Shown: piece by piece, positions 11,049 to 23,700 of the stretch
How positions within the stretch are numbered: position 1 is the stretch's first letter
Layout of the letters: each line of letters begins with the position of its first letter
From: Roridomyces roridus
Lineage: Eukaryota > Basidiomycota > Agaricomycetes > Agaricales > Mycenaceae
Reading direction: 5' to 3'
Length of the DNA stretch: 64,000 nt
Assembly: GCA_029378245.1 (NCBI GenBank)
Contig: JARKIF010000056.1
Coordinates: 62,001 to 126,000 of the forward strand
Notes under the pieces: model-generated
Told to the model about the DNA's origin: nothing
What the model saw: the letters and a program-made list of their open reading frames with translations, nothing else
Database searches by the model: none
Translations under genes and position numbers: made by a program

Positions 11049-12481
11049 CTACAACGACGCCAACGGCGCTGGCCTCTCCGCAGGCCTCGGGAACGCATTA
11101 TTCGCCGCAAGAACGACCATCTGCTTCTCATGACTGATATACCCGCGCATGAATCCCTTGTACACCATATTCGCCACGAGACATTCGGCTTCTTCCACCT
11201 CAATGTCCTTCATGCCGGATATCAGCAGCGCAGCGTGGAACATTGAGATTGGTATCCGCGTGCCCTTGTCGGCGGCGAGCCATCTAGGATGTTGTGAGCG
11301 AGGGAGAAGAGTGTGGTATGCTATGGTAACTTACACACGGCGGAAGAGTCCGCGCATACAGAGTTCGCGGCCTTTTTCGAGCGTGAGGAGGAGGTTGAGC
11401 TCGATTAGACGGGCCTCGCGGAGCTCGAGCGCGCGTTCATAGGCAGCGAGATCGCCAGCGCGGATGGCGGCGACAAAGGGAGAGAAAATGTCGGCGAGAA
11501 CGGGGAAACGGTACATCAGCTCGTCCGACGGGAGGTGGCCTTTGAGGATCCGAAGTGGGATGAGGTACGCGAGGATGCGGCTGTGTTTATATGTTAGAGA
11601 ATGACGGTGAGGAGATGGACGACGCACGCCTGGTTGTCGTGAGCCTGAATGTGGCAGTGGTAGAATGCAAGGGTGAGTTCTTGCTCAGCCTTTTCATACT
11701 CCTCGTTCAAGAAGCTCAGCATGCCGAGGTAGTATCGGTAGGTGACTTGGTGCGATCGCGGATAGAATTCCAACGCAGGAATGTCGGACGAATTGTCGAG
11801 CACTTTGATAATGTTCTTGGTCAACGATATCCGTTTCACTTTGAAGTAGCATTTCATAGCGAGGCCGACGACGTAGTACACGCCCCACTTGCGTGACTCG
11901 TCTGGCGGCGACAGTCGATCGGTCATGCAGCTGGAGAAGGCTTTGGCCACCGTCCGCGCTGCCTCCACCATGCACTCGGTGTTCTGGTTGTGCACCTTGG
12001 CGTGCCAGTCGGCATCGTGAGCGAGGTCACGCAGGTCGCGGAGGATGGAGAAGAGCGCGGGCAGTGTCCACCCTCTGTTCTCAATGAAGAATCGGAAGAA
12101 TAGACTGCAGACGGTGTGATGAGCGTCGTGCAAAAGAGGGTAGATATACGTACGACATACGAAACGAGCTGAGATTGCTCCTTGAAGGCCTCTCCTGGGC
12201 GTAGACGGGCGATGTGGCTGCATATCAGCACGTACTGGATGGCGATCTCATCCCACGGACTCGTTATGCTTCCCTTGAAGTGTGCGAGTGTGCTGGCCTG
12301 GCGCGCCTCAGTCTTGAGTTATCTACTGAACGCAGACACGTACCGTGGGCGAGCGGAACGATTTCAGGAGATCCTTGCCGTGTGGACTCGTTGGGCGTAG
12401 TAGGTATGCGAGATTGGGCCCGTTTTCGGCGTTTAGAGCGTCGTTGATTTGGGTGAGGAAAGTAGAGAAATCCATGGGCAT
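11049..12481 (-). CDS. PCI-domain protein of the PCID2/CSN12/Thp1 family
   Basis: Exons (minus): 12481-12344, 12297-12161, 12104-11628, 11580-11335, 11283-11049; 410 residues, the normal family length. Proteins of this family pair with Sem1/Dss1 and act in mRNA export (TREX-2, Thp1) or as the CSN12-like subunit. Recognised blocks: WDEIAIQYVLICSHIARLRP, LFFRFFIENRGWTLPALF, FYPRSHQVTYRYYLGMLSFL, then the PCI part with ILAYLIPLRILKGHLPSDEL, FSPFVAAIRAGDLAAYERAL, RGLFRRV and the terminal winged-helix segment VEEAECLVANMVYKGFMRGY ending VVLAANNAFPRP. The first ATG (12481) is used; a second in-frame ATG lies two codons on. Which of Thp1 or CSN12 it serves cannot be told from sequence alone. A TPR gene ends 82 bp upstream on the same strand. 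Confidence 0.9.
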
Positions 12482-12563
12482 TTTGGGCAAAGGTTACAGG
12501 GTACTAGAGCAGCATGCGATGGGGAAGAGGACAAGAGGTAAACAAACGCCGTCGATCATTTCT

Positions 12564-13349
12564 CTAGGCTACTTTCTCAATACCTAACAAATGCCGCAAT
12601 GCTTCGAGTTCTGCCCTAATGAAGGCCGATTCTGCCTCGCCCGAAAGTTCACACTGAATCTTATATGCCTCCTCGTTCCTCCCACACTCGCGAAGGGCCC
12701 GTGCAACACTCCACCGCGACATCCTATACGTCCTCGTGTTGTATTCGCTCGGCTTCTTCTCAAACTCCAGTTTCCGCAGTTCACGCGCCTCAATGAACAT
12801 ATCCAGCGCGTCCTGAGGCCGGCCTGCCTCCATGGCGTCCATCCCGGCGTTGTTCAGCAGACTGGTGGCCCACGTCTGCGTGTTTGGGTTGGTTGACGCA
12901 CGCGTGAGTTTGAGGGCGAGGGTTGTCCACGTCTCCGGGGCCGACGTTCCTTCGGGCGTTTCCTTTGGATCAAGGATCGCCAGCATGTGCGCTGCATCGA
13001 CTTTGAAAAAGTCTTCTGCGGCTTCGTTGTATGCTGCGAGGAAGCAGGCTTTGGTTTCTGGATCGCTGTCCTTTCCCGACGAGCGTAGAACTCGACCTTT
13101 TTCGAGCAGCCAGCGTGTGCTAGCGGTTGAGCCGGCAGGGCGAACCGCTTCGGGGATGGAGTCGAGTGTAGCGTGAGCTTTCTCGAATTCGGACGAGAGG
13201 CCCTGGCAGCGGGCTAGCTGGGTGAGGGCTTCGGCGCGTTCGGATGGTGATAGTGGGTTTGTTTCGTCGGCCAAGCGCGCTTCAAACAAGGCGGTAGGCA
13301 CCTCTTGTTCCAGCCAAAAGCTGCGGAAGAGAGGGATCCCTGAAGACAT
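12564..13349 (-). CDS. TPR-like repeat protein, uncharacterised
   Basis: Single-exon gene of 261 residues starting at the ATG at 13349 (MSSGIPLFRSF). The sequence is almost wholly helical, with Ala/Leu-rich paired helices typical of tetratricopeptide arrays, for example SERAEALTQLARCQGLSSEF, ATSLLNNAGMDAMEAGRP and QDALDMFIEARELRKLEF; the last of these carries the spacing of a TPR unit. There is no signal peptide or membrane segment, so it is probably cytosolic and mediates protein contacts. I do not recognise a named orthologue. It lies divergently from SEY1 (360 bp between starts) and in tandem with the PCI gene downstream. Confidence 0.75.
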   Translation of the reverse strand: MSSGIPLFRSFWLEQEVPTALFEARLADETNPLSPSERAEALTQLARCQGLSSEFEKAHATLDSIPEAVRPAGSTASTRWLLEKGRVLRSSGKDSDPETKACFLAAYNEAAEDFFKVDAAHMLAILDPKETPEGTSAPETWTTLALKLTRASTNPNTQTWATSLLNNAGMDAMEAGRPQDALDMFIEARELRKLEFEKKPSEYNTRTYRMSRWSVARALRECGRNEEAYKIQCELSGEAESAFIRAELEALRHLLGIEKVA

Positions 13350-13709
13350 GGCTCGTCTCGATGGATCTGCGGCAGCTCAGAAGATGACTAGCCGAGGACA
13401 CGCGGCGTTTTGAATGTGTGAGACAGAGGGCAGTCAATATATTTTGGAAGATAGAGAAGACCCTCCATTGAGGTTCTGAATCGAATTAGCACCCATGATC
13501 CTATGAAGGCACGGCAGACAGGCGGTGCAGTTTCACTGATGGAATCCCGAGAGAAGAAAGCTTGCAGAAATGTGGTCAAGGACAGCCTTTGTTGACACGT
13601 GTTAGCTCTAAAAGCCCTTCCCCCACAAGGCGAACACGAATCCCTTAATTTACAGCGCCGAGACGCATCCTTTCGCCCTTCATCCTCTCCTCCATTGTAA
13701 TTCTACCCT
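13350..13709. other. Divergent intergenic region between TPR gene and SEY1
   Basis: A 360-bp gap between two divergently oriented starts, so it must hold both promoters. A CT-rich stretch lies just before the SEY1 start. I see no repeat or ORF of note. Confidence 0.5.
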
Positions 13710-16431
13710 ATGGAACCGAATGGCCAACCCAAGTCGCCCGTAAACGCGCTCACCAATGGACACACCTCTGCTGCTTCGGAACGGCTCCAAATTATAAATG
13801 ACGAAAAGAAATTCACGTTCGTGTCCATCTGCCTGTCTATTTCTCACTACTGAACCCGGTCTACAGCCCGGACCTGGGCGCGCAGATAGAACGGTGGGGG
13901 CTGCGCGATGCTGGCTTCGGTTATAATCTCGTGGCAGTCTTTGGCTCACAATCCACTGGGAAGAGTACGTCGTTTTCTCTGTCTTGGAGCTTGGTATTGA
14001 GCTCAGCTCTATAGGTACGCTTCTTAACCGACTCTTCGGGACCACGTTCGATGTAATGGACGAGACACAACGACAGCAGACCACTAAAGGTGAGTTGCAC
14101 TATTTTGGAATGCCTGCGTGTACTCAGTCCTGCAGGCATATGGATGTGTCGGGGCAAGGGAATGAACATTATGGTCATGGACGTCGAGGGCACGGACGGT
14201 CGAGAGCGTGGCGAGGACCAGGACTTTGAGCGCAAATCTGCACTCTTCTCTCTCGCCTCCTCAGAGGTCCTCATCATCAATCTCTGGGAGCATCAAGTCG
14301 GCCTTTACCAGGGCGCCAACATGGGCCTCCTCAAGACCGTATTCGAGGTCAACCTCGGCCTGTTTGGCAAAAATGTCAACAACGGCCGCACACTCCTGCT
14401 CTTCGTCATTCGTGACCACATTGGTCAGACGCCGCTCGCGAACCTCCAGGCTACCCTCACCGCGGATCTCAACCGCATATGGGAGAGTCTATCCAAGCCC
14501 ACGGAGCTGCAAGACCGCAAATTGTCCGACTACTTTGACCTTTCCTTCACCGCGCTCCCGCACAAGATTCTCTCTGCGGATAAATTCGAGTCCGAGGTTC
14601 TCAATCTGCGCACACGCTTCGCCAACCCGGAAGCCCCCGACTTTCTCTTCAAGCCCGAGTACCACAAACGCATCCCGGCGGATGGTGTTGCGTTCTACAT
14701 GGAAAACATCTGGGAACAGGTGCAGAGCAACAAGGATCTCGATCTACCGACACAACAGGAACTACTGGCCCAGTTCCGATGTGACGAAATTTCCACCGTT
14801 GCGCTTGCCGAGTTTAACGAGCAGGCCAAGTCTCAGCGGCGACCCGTGGAAGCGGGACGTGTCGTGGACGGTCTCGGGGAGATGATGCGGAATTGGCGTA
14901 CTGACGCGCTTAGTGCGTTATTTCAACTATTCGTATTTTCCAAGCTGACATTTTTGTAGCCCGGTACGACCGTGACGCGTCGCGTTACCACCAAGGCGTG
15001 TACAAGCGCAAGCGCGCAGACTTGCTTGCTGCGCTCGACTCGGTGCTTTCGCCGCTCTTCCTCGGGCAGCTGAAGAATCTGCACAAGACGTGTCTTGTTG
15101 CGTTCAAGAAGGAGATGTTGGACGGGCTGCATGGGGAGGGGTACAATTTCGCCGATGTGGTGTCTGCGGCGCGAGACCGCTGCCTCGGGAGGTTCGAGAC
15201 GGGGGCCAAGGAGGCGTGCGTTGAGGGCACGGATTGGTCGTGGGAGGAGGAGATGGTGTTGTTGAAGGAGGAGGTGGCGCTCGTGGCGGACCAATGCAGG
15301 AAGGATGAGACGAAGAAGATGGTTAATCTGATCGAGGTGAGTTGCCTTTCGGGAAATTGGTATACGATGGCTGACTTGGCTGCAGAGGAATTTCAAGAAG
15401 CAGATTTCGGAACCTGTGGATCTTGCGCTCAACAAGGCGGCTCCGGACATGTGGGACAATATTCTGCGGACGTTCAAAGAGACGCTGGACAAGGCCGAGG
15501 CGTCTTACCTCGTCAAGGCGAGGAGCTTCAATTGCACGGAGGAAGAGAACTCGCACGCGATTGCCACGTTGCGGAAGCGGGCTTGGCAGGCCCTGCGAGG
15601 CAAGATTGACGAGCAGACGGCGGATTCTGTCATTCTGGGCAAGCTGCGTGCCCACTTTGAAGAGCGGTTCCGGTATGACGAGATGGGTGTCCCGAGGGTG
15701 TGGAAGCCCGAGGATGATATTGACGGGGCGTTCAAGAAGGCCAAGGATGAGACGCTTGAGCTCATTCCGAGGTACTCCAAGATCGAGCCGGTGGATTCGT
15801 CGTTGGCATATACACTCCCGGCCGATTCGATCGCGGATGTATCCGACTCGTTTGGGGGTGAGGAGTACGACTTTGGGGCGTCTTTGACCATTTTCACCGA
15901 GACCAAGGCTTTGGAGCTTACGCAAAAGTTCCGGCGGGAGGCTGATGCGTATTATGTCGAGGCGAAGCGCAGCACGGTTGCGAGCATTGCGCAGATTCCT
16001 TATTGGATGTATGGTGTGCTTGTTGTGCTGGGCTGGAACGAGGCTATGGCGGTGTTGTTTAACCCGCTGTATTTCACGTTCTTGCTTATTGGGCTTGCGT
16101 CTGCGTGAGTGTTCTTTTTTCTTTTCACTGGATTGGGTGTTGATGTTGATGGGAATGCAGATATGCTATCGTGCAGCTTGGCTTGGTGGGTCCTTTGTTC
16201 CACGTCACGCGGACTATTGGGAACGAGGTACGTCGATCTTGTGGGTCTGTGATTACGGGTGCTCATGCCACATGGATGTAGGTTCAGAAACAAGCGACCG
16301 CGCGTCTACGGGAACATTTTGCTACCCCTGTGCTTACTCAGCCGATACCGGCCCAGAATCAGACCGCCATCAAGAAGGAGGAGGATGATGAGGATGGGCT
16401 GCTTGAACGGAGGAGGCCGCAGCCAATGTGA
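13710..16431 (+). CDS. SEY1: Sey1, dynamin-like GTPase for ER membrane fusion
   Basis: Sey1 (the fungal functional equivalent of atlastin, related to plant RHD3) tethers and fuses ER tubules using GTP. Exons: 13710-13816, 13867-13964, 14015-14089, 14136-14912, 14960-15336, 15386-16104, 16161-16227, 16282-16431; 789 residues, as usual. Visible GTPase motifs: P-loop [19 protein letters not shown], switch region around [12 protein letters not shown]3 [13 protein letters not shown], followed by [16 protein letters not shown] long helical middle domain follows. Two adjacent hydrophobic segments near residues 690-740 ([19 protein letters not shown] and [19 protein letters not shown]) form the membrane hairpin, and a short acidic/basic cytosolic tail ends the protein. 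The start is the first ATG in frame. The gene looks intact. Confidence 0.95.
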
Positions 16432-17484
16432 TTTTTTCGTCGAATAACATAACGATAACATACGTTATACCACTGGCTTTTTTTTAATTTTTATACGTGG
16501 ACTGTTTTGGGCAGGATGGCCGCAGCGTGCGGGACCCTGCGCGCAGTTACTTGCATACGTACACGGCGCCCGCCTTGTACTTTACAACCCTGCATTTCCC
16601 CTGGTCCCTATATGTAAGACTGGGCGGGGCCTCGCGAGCCCGAACTGTCGCTCTTTCTCTTTTCTTGAGGAGCCTCAAGGCTCAGGAGAGTCAGGGTAGC
16701 CGTACCTGAGTAACCTGAGTGTACCGCCACCGGGTATACCGCCACGTGCGCCCTCGTGCGCCAAGCCCGGGTCATTTTGAATCCCCGAAAGGGAAATCAG
16801 CGAACGGGAGAGAGAGCGGAAATGAAACGCGAAGAGTTTTTTTTTTCGTCGGAGTCGTTGTCAGGGCGATATCCGAGAGAAATCAAAAAATTCGGTACAT
16901 TTCCAAGCTTCAAGGCTCTTCGAGGGCTGGTCTGGGACCGAGGTGCCGTGCCGCCTCCGAGGGTGTCGAAATAGGTTGAAATTCAGTGTATAGCGCAGGT
17001 AGATGGACAGCTCGATTGAATTTAGACGAATCGATAGTGAGCGCGCTAGTTCTAATTCTTGCCCCGCGCACAATCGCGAGCGGATCCTCGCAGTCGAGTA
17101 TTCTTTGCGGAATGAAATTTTACTTGGACACCCCCGTCGAGTCCGGGTTGCGAGGTAGATGAGCCATTTTTTAGTCAGTTTTGGGGTGCCTTGACCGAAA
17201 ATGACGGGTGCGTGGAAAGACTAGAACGATCGATTGGGAGCGGGGTTGAGTACAGCTGGAATGGCCGCGCTCGGAAGCGAGATGGTGAGGAGAGAATACT
17301 TATAAACAACACGCAGGTAGGTGATTGGCAGAGTATGTCATGCTGTTATTGATCCAGCAACAAAGCCGGCGCGCCACGTGCTGACTAGCTCTTGTATTCT
17401 CCCCACCCACTACGAGCGACTCCCCTCCTCATCGCACACCCCAACGAGCGCGCTCGCCTACTCATCGTCGTACCCGGCCATCAC
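16432..17484. other. Long intergenic region, no gene seen
   Basis: About 1.05 kb between SEY1 and the next gene. It contains T-rich sequence after the SEY1 stop, a short repeated ACCGCCAC motif near 16723-16745, a run of T near 16838, and a CT-rich stretch before 17400 that may be the promoter of the gene starting at 17485. I find no supported ORF. Confidence 0.4.
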
Positions 17485-20400
17485 ATGCAACTTTGGGTGT
17501 CAAAGCGCCGAAAATCCCGCCCGCAACTCGACACTGCTTCTTCCGATCTTGGCGACAAGCCCCCAGTGCCTTTGTCACCCCGCCGTGGTTCATTGGGCAG
17601 CACCCGTTTACCATTCGCCCCGATTGATCCCCAGGGTCCCGCTAGTGAACGGGAAGACATGTCTTCACGACCACAAAATCTCTATGGCCGTCCGATTCTG
17701 ACGATGGAGGAGCAGCAGAGTCTTGCACGCGAGTCCCCGTGCGTCGCGTGCTTTTCATTTCTTCCTCGCTTGTCATCTTATTTTTGCTTTGCCCAGGTCG
17801 CCTCCGAATTTTTCTCTCCCGCGTAGAGATAGCTCGTGAGTCTACTTTCTCGTCTTCGGTCTCTTCTGCTACAACGCATATACAGCCGTCCAGGTAGTTC
17901 TAGTGGATCTTCTCCATCGCCGTCTCGCAGCAACGGAGAGCCGCCAGACCAGATGTATGCAAGAAACTCGCTCGCGTCCTTCAGCTTCGGGTCCACCTCC
18001 ATCCCTCCGCCTCAGCCATCCATCGGGCCCTTGGAAGAGGAAGAAGAGTACGACTATGACGAGAGGCGCATGGACGAAACGCCCCGCCCGTCCCTGGCAA
18101 ATACTGCCCGTGGTCCCGGTCGGGATCCTCGCACACCGGCCAACTACTACGTTCCTCCCAACACTATTGCCTCGGACGCGGCATCTCACCATACATTTGG
18201 CACCTCCTCGACTTCCTCACTCAGCTCTCCCTCTCCCACCCGCAGTCGCACGACCAGCAGCACCACCCATACGTCCGTTTCCACGCCGGAAGATCTCGGT
18301 GGCGTGACCTTTGGCATGCAGTACCAGCCGCCGCCACCGCCACCCTCCAACCTCGTTCATTATCAGCAGCACCACCCGGGTGTAGAGTTTGACTCGGAGG
18401 AGGATGAGTTTAGCGAGGATTACGACGGTGATGCCATCGAGGTTTCGAGCCAACGGGGCGGCGGGAGCGCGGAGGCTGGTGGATACGACCTCGAAGCGGT
18501 TTTTGAGCGACAGATGTATTCTGCGGCCGACTCGCTCAGCCTCTTTGGTGGCCGTCGGCCAAGTTTACCCATGGCGATCCCGGGTGCCCCGCCGGACGAG
18601 CGGAGGGAGCGGGAGGGCAGTATTGCGACTGTGCGACGTGGGAGTCGAAGCCTCGAAACACCGGGGAGTGTTCTCGGGGCTGGCTCGCCTCCCTCCACCA
18701 CGGTTAGTGTGCCAGAGACTGGTGGTGACTGGCGTTCGCTTAGCGCTCGTTCGGCTGCTTCTTCTCGTGCGGGTCCCGCCCATCCCAGCCCGCCGACCAT
18801 TTCTGTTGTGCCAACCTTTGCGGAACCTCCGGATAGTGCTGGTGGCATGGACGGTTTTGGGTTCGATGCCGACTGGAACGCGATGCAGGGTGGGATTACG
18901 GGATTGGATATGAGCGATATCGCGGTCTACTCGACTATCGCGTCGCCCAGCTCCAGTACATCAGCGCAACGACGGCCGTCGAATTTGTCGTCCATACTGA
19001 TGCGAAGGGGCAGCACGGCGAGTCAAGGGAGCGGGAGTTTGATGTTGGACCCAGATACGTTTGCTGCTGCGGTGAGAAGTTGGGGTGGGGATGAGTACGA
19101 GAAGCAGCGGAAGCATTGGACGTTTAGGAAGGATACGGCGGATGGGAGGGGTGCGAGGAGTGGTGTTGCGCTTGGTCCGGTCAAGAGCATCACGCAAGGC
19201 AAGACGGGGTCAAAGGTGTCGAGCTCCAAAGGAAGCGTGTTGAGTGGGAGTGGTGGTGGAGACCGGCCAAAGTACGCGCAGTGGCGCGGCATGTCTTTGA
19301 ATCAGGAGGAGATTTGGAACAGCTCTTTGGTTGGAGGCTTTAAAGTGCGACGAAGTGAGTTTTTCTTTCTTTTTGCCTAGGACTGCGCTTACGAATCATA
19401 CAGTCGAGCTTCGACCGCAGAAACCTCAACAACGCGTTACCATCGATCCCTTCCGCAGCCCTTACATCGTTGGACCGAAGCCACCGCACGATGGGGCATA
19501 TACCAACATCCACAAGCACTCCAAAGTGATGGCGTTTTCGATTCACCGGCACTACAAGCCCGTACGGGTGCCGCCAGGTGCCGCTGACACTCTTTCGCGG
19601 ACCAGCACGAATCATGGCCGGGGAAGTGTGAGTGGCGCGAGCCATACGGGGTCGCGGGGGAGTGTTAGTGTTCATGGATCGCGGACTGGCCAGGGTCCGT
19701 CGCATGAAGAGCATAGGCGGCCGACTGCGATGATTTTGCTTGCGCCGAGGCATGTGCAGGAGGCGTATACGAGCACGAATACGACCAAGGGGTTGCGCTC
19801 GCATGGGCTGCTTGATGAGGGGAGAGATAGAGAGCGAGACCGGGATCGGAGTTCGGGGAGGGATAGAGAGCGGGAGGATGGGCGGCGGCGCGAGAGGGAG
19901 AGGGATAGGTCGAGGTCGAATGGAGCGGGGCCGAGCACCAGCAGCAGCCAGGTGAGCAGCAGCGGCAGCACGACGCACCGCGACAACAACTGGCAACCGA
20001 CAAATCACACCTACCCACCACCGGTAGCGCACGTGTCAGACGGGCGTGAAGGTGCTGTTCCCCATCTGCCTAGACCTGCTTCTCGATCTCGAAGACGGCG
20101 GCGCAATAGCTTGGACATTGACTCGGACTCGGAAACCGACCGGACTTCGTCGCGGACGACACATAACGAGGCGTTTTCGACTATGGATGCCAGTCTGATC
20201 GACCAGTTGCAGTCTGTCGCCGAGACGCGTGGGGACAGCTCCAACCGCGTCTTTTCGCCGCTTGCGCTCTTGAGGCGTGGACAGACGCATGCTACGGGTC
20301 CTACTGCGCCTTACAACCCGCCTTGGGTGACGCTTCAAAGCCGGGGCAAGCAAGAGGAGCGGAGGAGACGACATGACGTGTTGAGCAACTCGTTCGAGGA

Positions 20401-21118
20401 TGTTGGGTTGCTGCCGCCGAAAAAGAGCACTGGTGGCTCGCGCTTGAAAAAGTCGACGACTACTGGTGTTGATATTTTTGCGCAAGTGCCGAGCGAGGCG
20501 CTTTTCATGTTACTTCCTCTTTGGCCTGGTCCGACGGATCCTGTCTCGGAGCGCTCTGCGACACGGCCGCCTCAGGAAATTTCCACCGATCAGCGGCAAT
20601 ACCTTCTTGTTGCCTACAAGCCCACGGAGGAGCGAGTGCCGCCCAAGAAACAAGACGAGTCTTCGGGACGCAGCAAGAAGGGCAGCTCTCATAGCAGCCC
20701 GACGAGTTCTGCGGACAATGGGAACGGTGGTCGAGGATGTGATATCCTTCTTACGTCGTACGTTATCAGCGCCAGGCTGGTTTCGCATGCGGACCTTCAA
20801 GGTTCTGGCGTGCGCGTACCGGACGAAGGATTAGCGGTGTTGGGTCCATGGGAGGAGGCGTACATCAGCATGCCGCAGATTGCGACAAAGGACCATGGGC
20901 TGCTCGTCATCGGCACGTGCACTTCGCGCGAGGGGGGAATCCAATTTATCCCCGAGGGACTGCTCAAGATGGGATTGTGCGTTCCGGCGTTGAGTGTTCC
21001 TGGTGCGGAGGATGAGGAGCCTGTTGCGGAGCTTACGCCCATTGGCAAGGCCGTGCTGGAGATGGCTTGGATTGGGTGTGTTGCTGTTTCGAGTTTCGGC
21101 CCTGCGGCGTCGACTTGA
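17485..21118 (+). CDS. Large, mostly disordered protein, function unknown
   Basis: Exons 17485-17738, 17797-17835, 17886-19354, 19404-21118 give up to 1158 residues; an alternative start is the ATG at 17659. The first half is Ser/Pro/Gly-rich with acidic patches (EEEEEYDYDERRMDE). Two conserved-looking islands appear: YAQWRGMSLNQEEIWNSSLV through the intron to PHDGAYTNIHKHSKVMAFSI, and a C-terminal globular-looking part beginning IFAQVPSEALFMLLPLWPG and including YLLVAYKPTEERVP, ILLTSYVISARLVSHADL and ALGPWEEAYIS-like sequence. Between them is an Arg/Asp/Glu repeat (about 19817-19920) that reads as alternating RD/RE pairs. The islands suggest a conserved basidiomycete protein; I recognise no named domain. 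Large open frames on the opposite strand arise from the biased composition and are not separate genes. Confidence 0.8.
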
Positions 21119-21595
21119 GAGAGTGGATTCTTCTTCTTCTGACCATCTACCTTTGATTTTTCTTTCACATTTACTCTTTTGATATCCAAACCAATCATTC
21201 ATTCATTTACCTACTGCGCATATTCCTCCTCCCTCTCTCCTTTACTTACTACATATGGATCCAACCTACACATTGGATGGATAGAAAGCTGTAGCGATTA
21301 CTATGCAAATGAAAACAACTTTTATACATGGAACTGGTAACGCGCTCCGGTGATTTGTGATCCGGCGTGGTGGGAACCGGTGACTCAGACTCTCTCTCTC
21401 TCCCGAGTCTGGTCGCGGCTTGGCCGCGGCCAAAGACAAAAGCTACTCTTGTTCTCGTTGCCATGATATTCAACAGTTCTGGGACCCACAAACGCAGCGT
21501 ACTGGCTTATTGTTCCTCTAAAAGCGACTATGCTCCCGAAACGACGTCCCAGCTGCACCCCTCAACCACATTCTTCTCGGGCTGCGTAGCACTAT
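21119..21595. other. Intergenic, no gene seen
   Basis: A 477-bp gap holding T-rich 3' flanking sequence of the preceding gene, a CT run near 21388, and the presumed promoter of the kinase-like gene. No ORF is convincing. Confidence 0.4.
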
Positions 21596-22682
21596 ATGAA
21601 GGCTGCCGTCGAACACCTGCCTTCCTCTCATGAGCCCACCACCAACGATCCATTTCTCCGTCAATTAGAAGAACACTGGAACTCCGGTCAATTGCCCCAA
21701 GACGAGATATTCTGGCGCGACCACTACTCGTGGCTTAAAGAATATGGATACCTCCTACGATCCAGATACGCGCCTGGCTGGACCGCTCCGTGGACGGACC
21801 CAAAGAATGTGCGCAAAGCAACTGAGGGAGATGTCATGCCGCCGGTAAGTGTTCTAGCTGAGGCGAAAAAAGCCGACTGACTGACTCTCCCTCCAGTTCG
21901 GCGTCGTCGCCGATGCCACTCGAATCTGCGACGGCCTGACCGTGCTCATCGAGAAGAGCGATCCCTTGAGGAACGACGCCCCGATATTTCACGAGGGTCG
22001 GATATTCCGCAAAGTCTCCTCGGAGCCGATGGCTTCACATCCCAAAAACCGATGTATCCAGATGATTGAGATACTCCCTGTCCCGGACGATAACAAGTTC
22101 GAGCTTATTGTCATGCCGTTCTACTATGACTGGATGTTGATTCCGTTCGGGTCTGTTGGCGAGGTGCTCGAATTTTTTGCTCAAATCTTCGAGGTTGGTG
22201 CCATTACTTACGGTGCTGGCAGAAACAGTGGCTGAATCTTTGGTACAGGGTTTACAATTCATGCACAACAACCACATGTGGCACGGGTGAGTCGCCTAGA
22301 TGTCTCTTCGCACATATAGCTGCTGACTTGGAAACGAGGGATATCAAATCCGACAACATCCTAATGGACGCGTCCCCTCTCTTCGTCGAGCCCGTCCATC
22401 CTTGGAAACCTCGCTGGACGCGTGATCTCAGTCGATTCTCTCGTTTCAAAAATCAAAATCGACTCGAACACCCAGTTAAGTGCCACTTGATTGATTTCGA
22501 CCTGAGCGGGGTACATGATCCATCGACGAGTCCTCCGATTATGGCTGTCTCATGAACTTGAAGTTGAATCACGATGTGGAGTTGATGTTGAGACAACTTT
22601 GAACTTGGGAGAGATTTCTGAAGAGGCGGTTCTCCGCAACTACATGTTGCGATGGAAATCGAGCTTGGTATTAACTCTTAGA

Positions 22683-23079
22683 GCTTCAGAGAGCAAAATA
22701 CATCCATTTGTTTCTCTGGGAAATGAAGATCCGAGTTCATTCACCTTGATCATGCGACTTGTTGAACTCATTGCTAGCGCTCTTGACCCACGACGTTGAG
22801 AGCAGTTCTGAAGAGACAGTTGTCTTCAGAATCAGCTGGGCTATATTATGGGACTTTTTTCTATGTACCGTAGGAAGCAACAAGCCGTAAAGTTCTTGAT
22901 TGAACCAGACTCATGATCACTTTGATATCTGCAACTTGTTGAACTGATTGCTCTCGAACCACGACATTTGGAGCAATTCTGAAGAGACAGCTCTCTTTGG
23001 AATCAATGCGGCTATATCCTGGGACATAGAAATATGGGTTTTAAGGATTATTTGAGGCTCAGAGATCAAAATACGGCAA
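22683..23079. repeat. Two imperfect direct repeats inside the insertion
   Basis: The sequence around CTTGTTGAACTCATTGCT (about 22758) followed by CTGAAGAGACAG and GGCTATATTATGGGAC recurs at about 22932 with CTTGTTGAACTGATTGCT, CTGAAGAGACAG and GGCTATATCCTGGGAC. The offset is about 175 bp. Confidence 0.65.
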
Positions 23080-23235
23080 ACTGTTTCTCTGGACCCCTGC
23101 GGAAGGTTCGATTGTTAAAAACTGCATAAATATTGAGACCCGTAGGTCTACCACTCCGGAAAAGCGTGTCATCCTTGTGCAGGGGCCATGCTAAAGGCAA
23201 CTGGCAAGCGAAAAATCACCAAAAAAAAAAGAAAA

Positions 23236-23306
23236 GAACTCAACGCGGCTCGAACCCACGCCAAAGTACTGAAGCCCAACACGCTTACGGCCAGCGTGTC
23301 ATTCCC
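23236..23306 (-). ncRNA. Degenerate tRNA-like sequence with Pol III-type T run
   Basis: On the minus strand there is a B-box-like GGGTTCGAGCC (plus 23246-23256), an A-box-like TGGCCGTAAGC about 35 nt upstream, and a T-rich stretch just downstream (complement of 23217-23236). The arms do not fold into a convincing cloverleaf, so I read this as a tRNA-derived remnant and not a working tRNA gene. Confidence 0.3.
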
Positions 23307-23445
23307 TCGACAGAGACCACCAAGCCTTCTCTGTATCGTTCCAATTTTTCGTATGACACCCCGAAGGGGTCAGAGAAGTAGGCAAAAGTTCGATGGACAT
23401 CAATTGGATGATGCATCTCGTTCGGGCTACCCAGTTGATGTACTA

Positions 23446-23700
23446 TGAAATTTGATCGATTTTCTGAGGAGCGGGCTGGGAGGGGAAAGTTGATTGAGGT
23501 TGAGCCTGAGAGGCTCGGGATGTGGTGTGCAAAGTCTTGATCAAGAGCATGAGCCTGGTCAAGCCGATGTGCAAAGAATGAGAGGTCTCTGTGAAATTTG
23601 ATCAATTTTCTTTCTGAGTAGGTGGGAAGGATGAGAGAAGAGGTAAATTGAGCTTGAGAGCCCCAGAAAGTCGTGCGCAAGACGTGCAAAGTCTCTAGAG
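23446..23700. repeat. Second pair of imperfect direct repeats in the insertion
   Basis: TGAAATTTGATCGATTTTCT near 23444 recurs as TGAAATTTGATCAATTTTCT near 23590. Each is followed by a purine-rich stretch containing GAGCCTGAGAGG or GAGCTTGAGAGC and later GTGCAAAGTC. The offset is about 145 bp. Confidence 0.6.

Noticed and set aside
18217..20244. Long minus-strand ORFs opposite the 17485-21118 gene
   Set aside because: They are Arg/Ser/Pro/Leu-rich mirrors of biased coding sequence and have no family features.
23236..23306. A functional tRNA gene
   Set aside because: Box-like sequences and a T run exist, but acceptor and anticodon stems do not pair.
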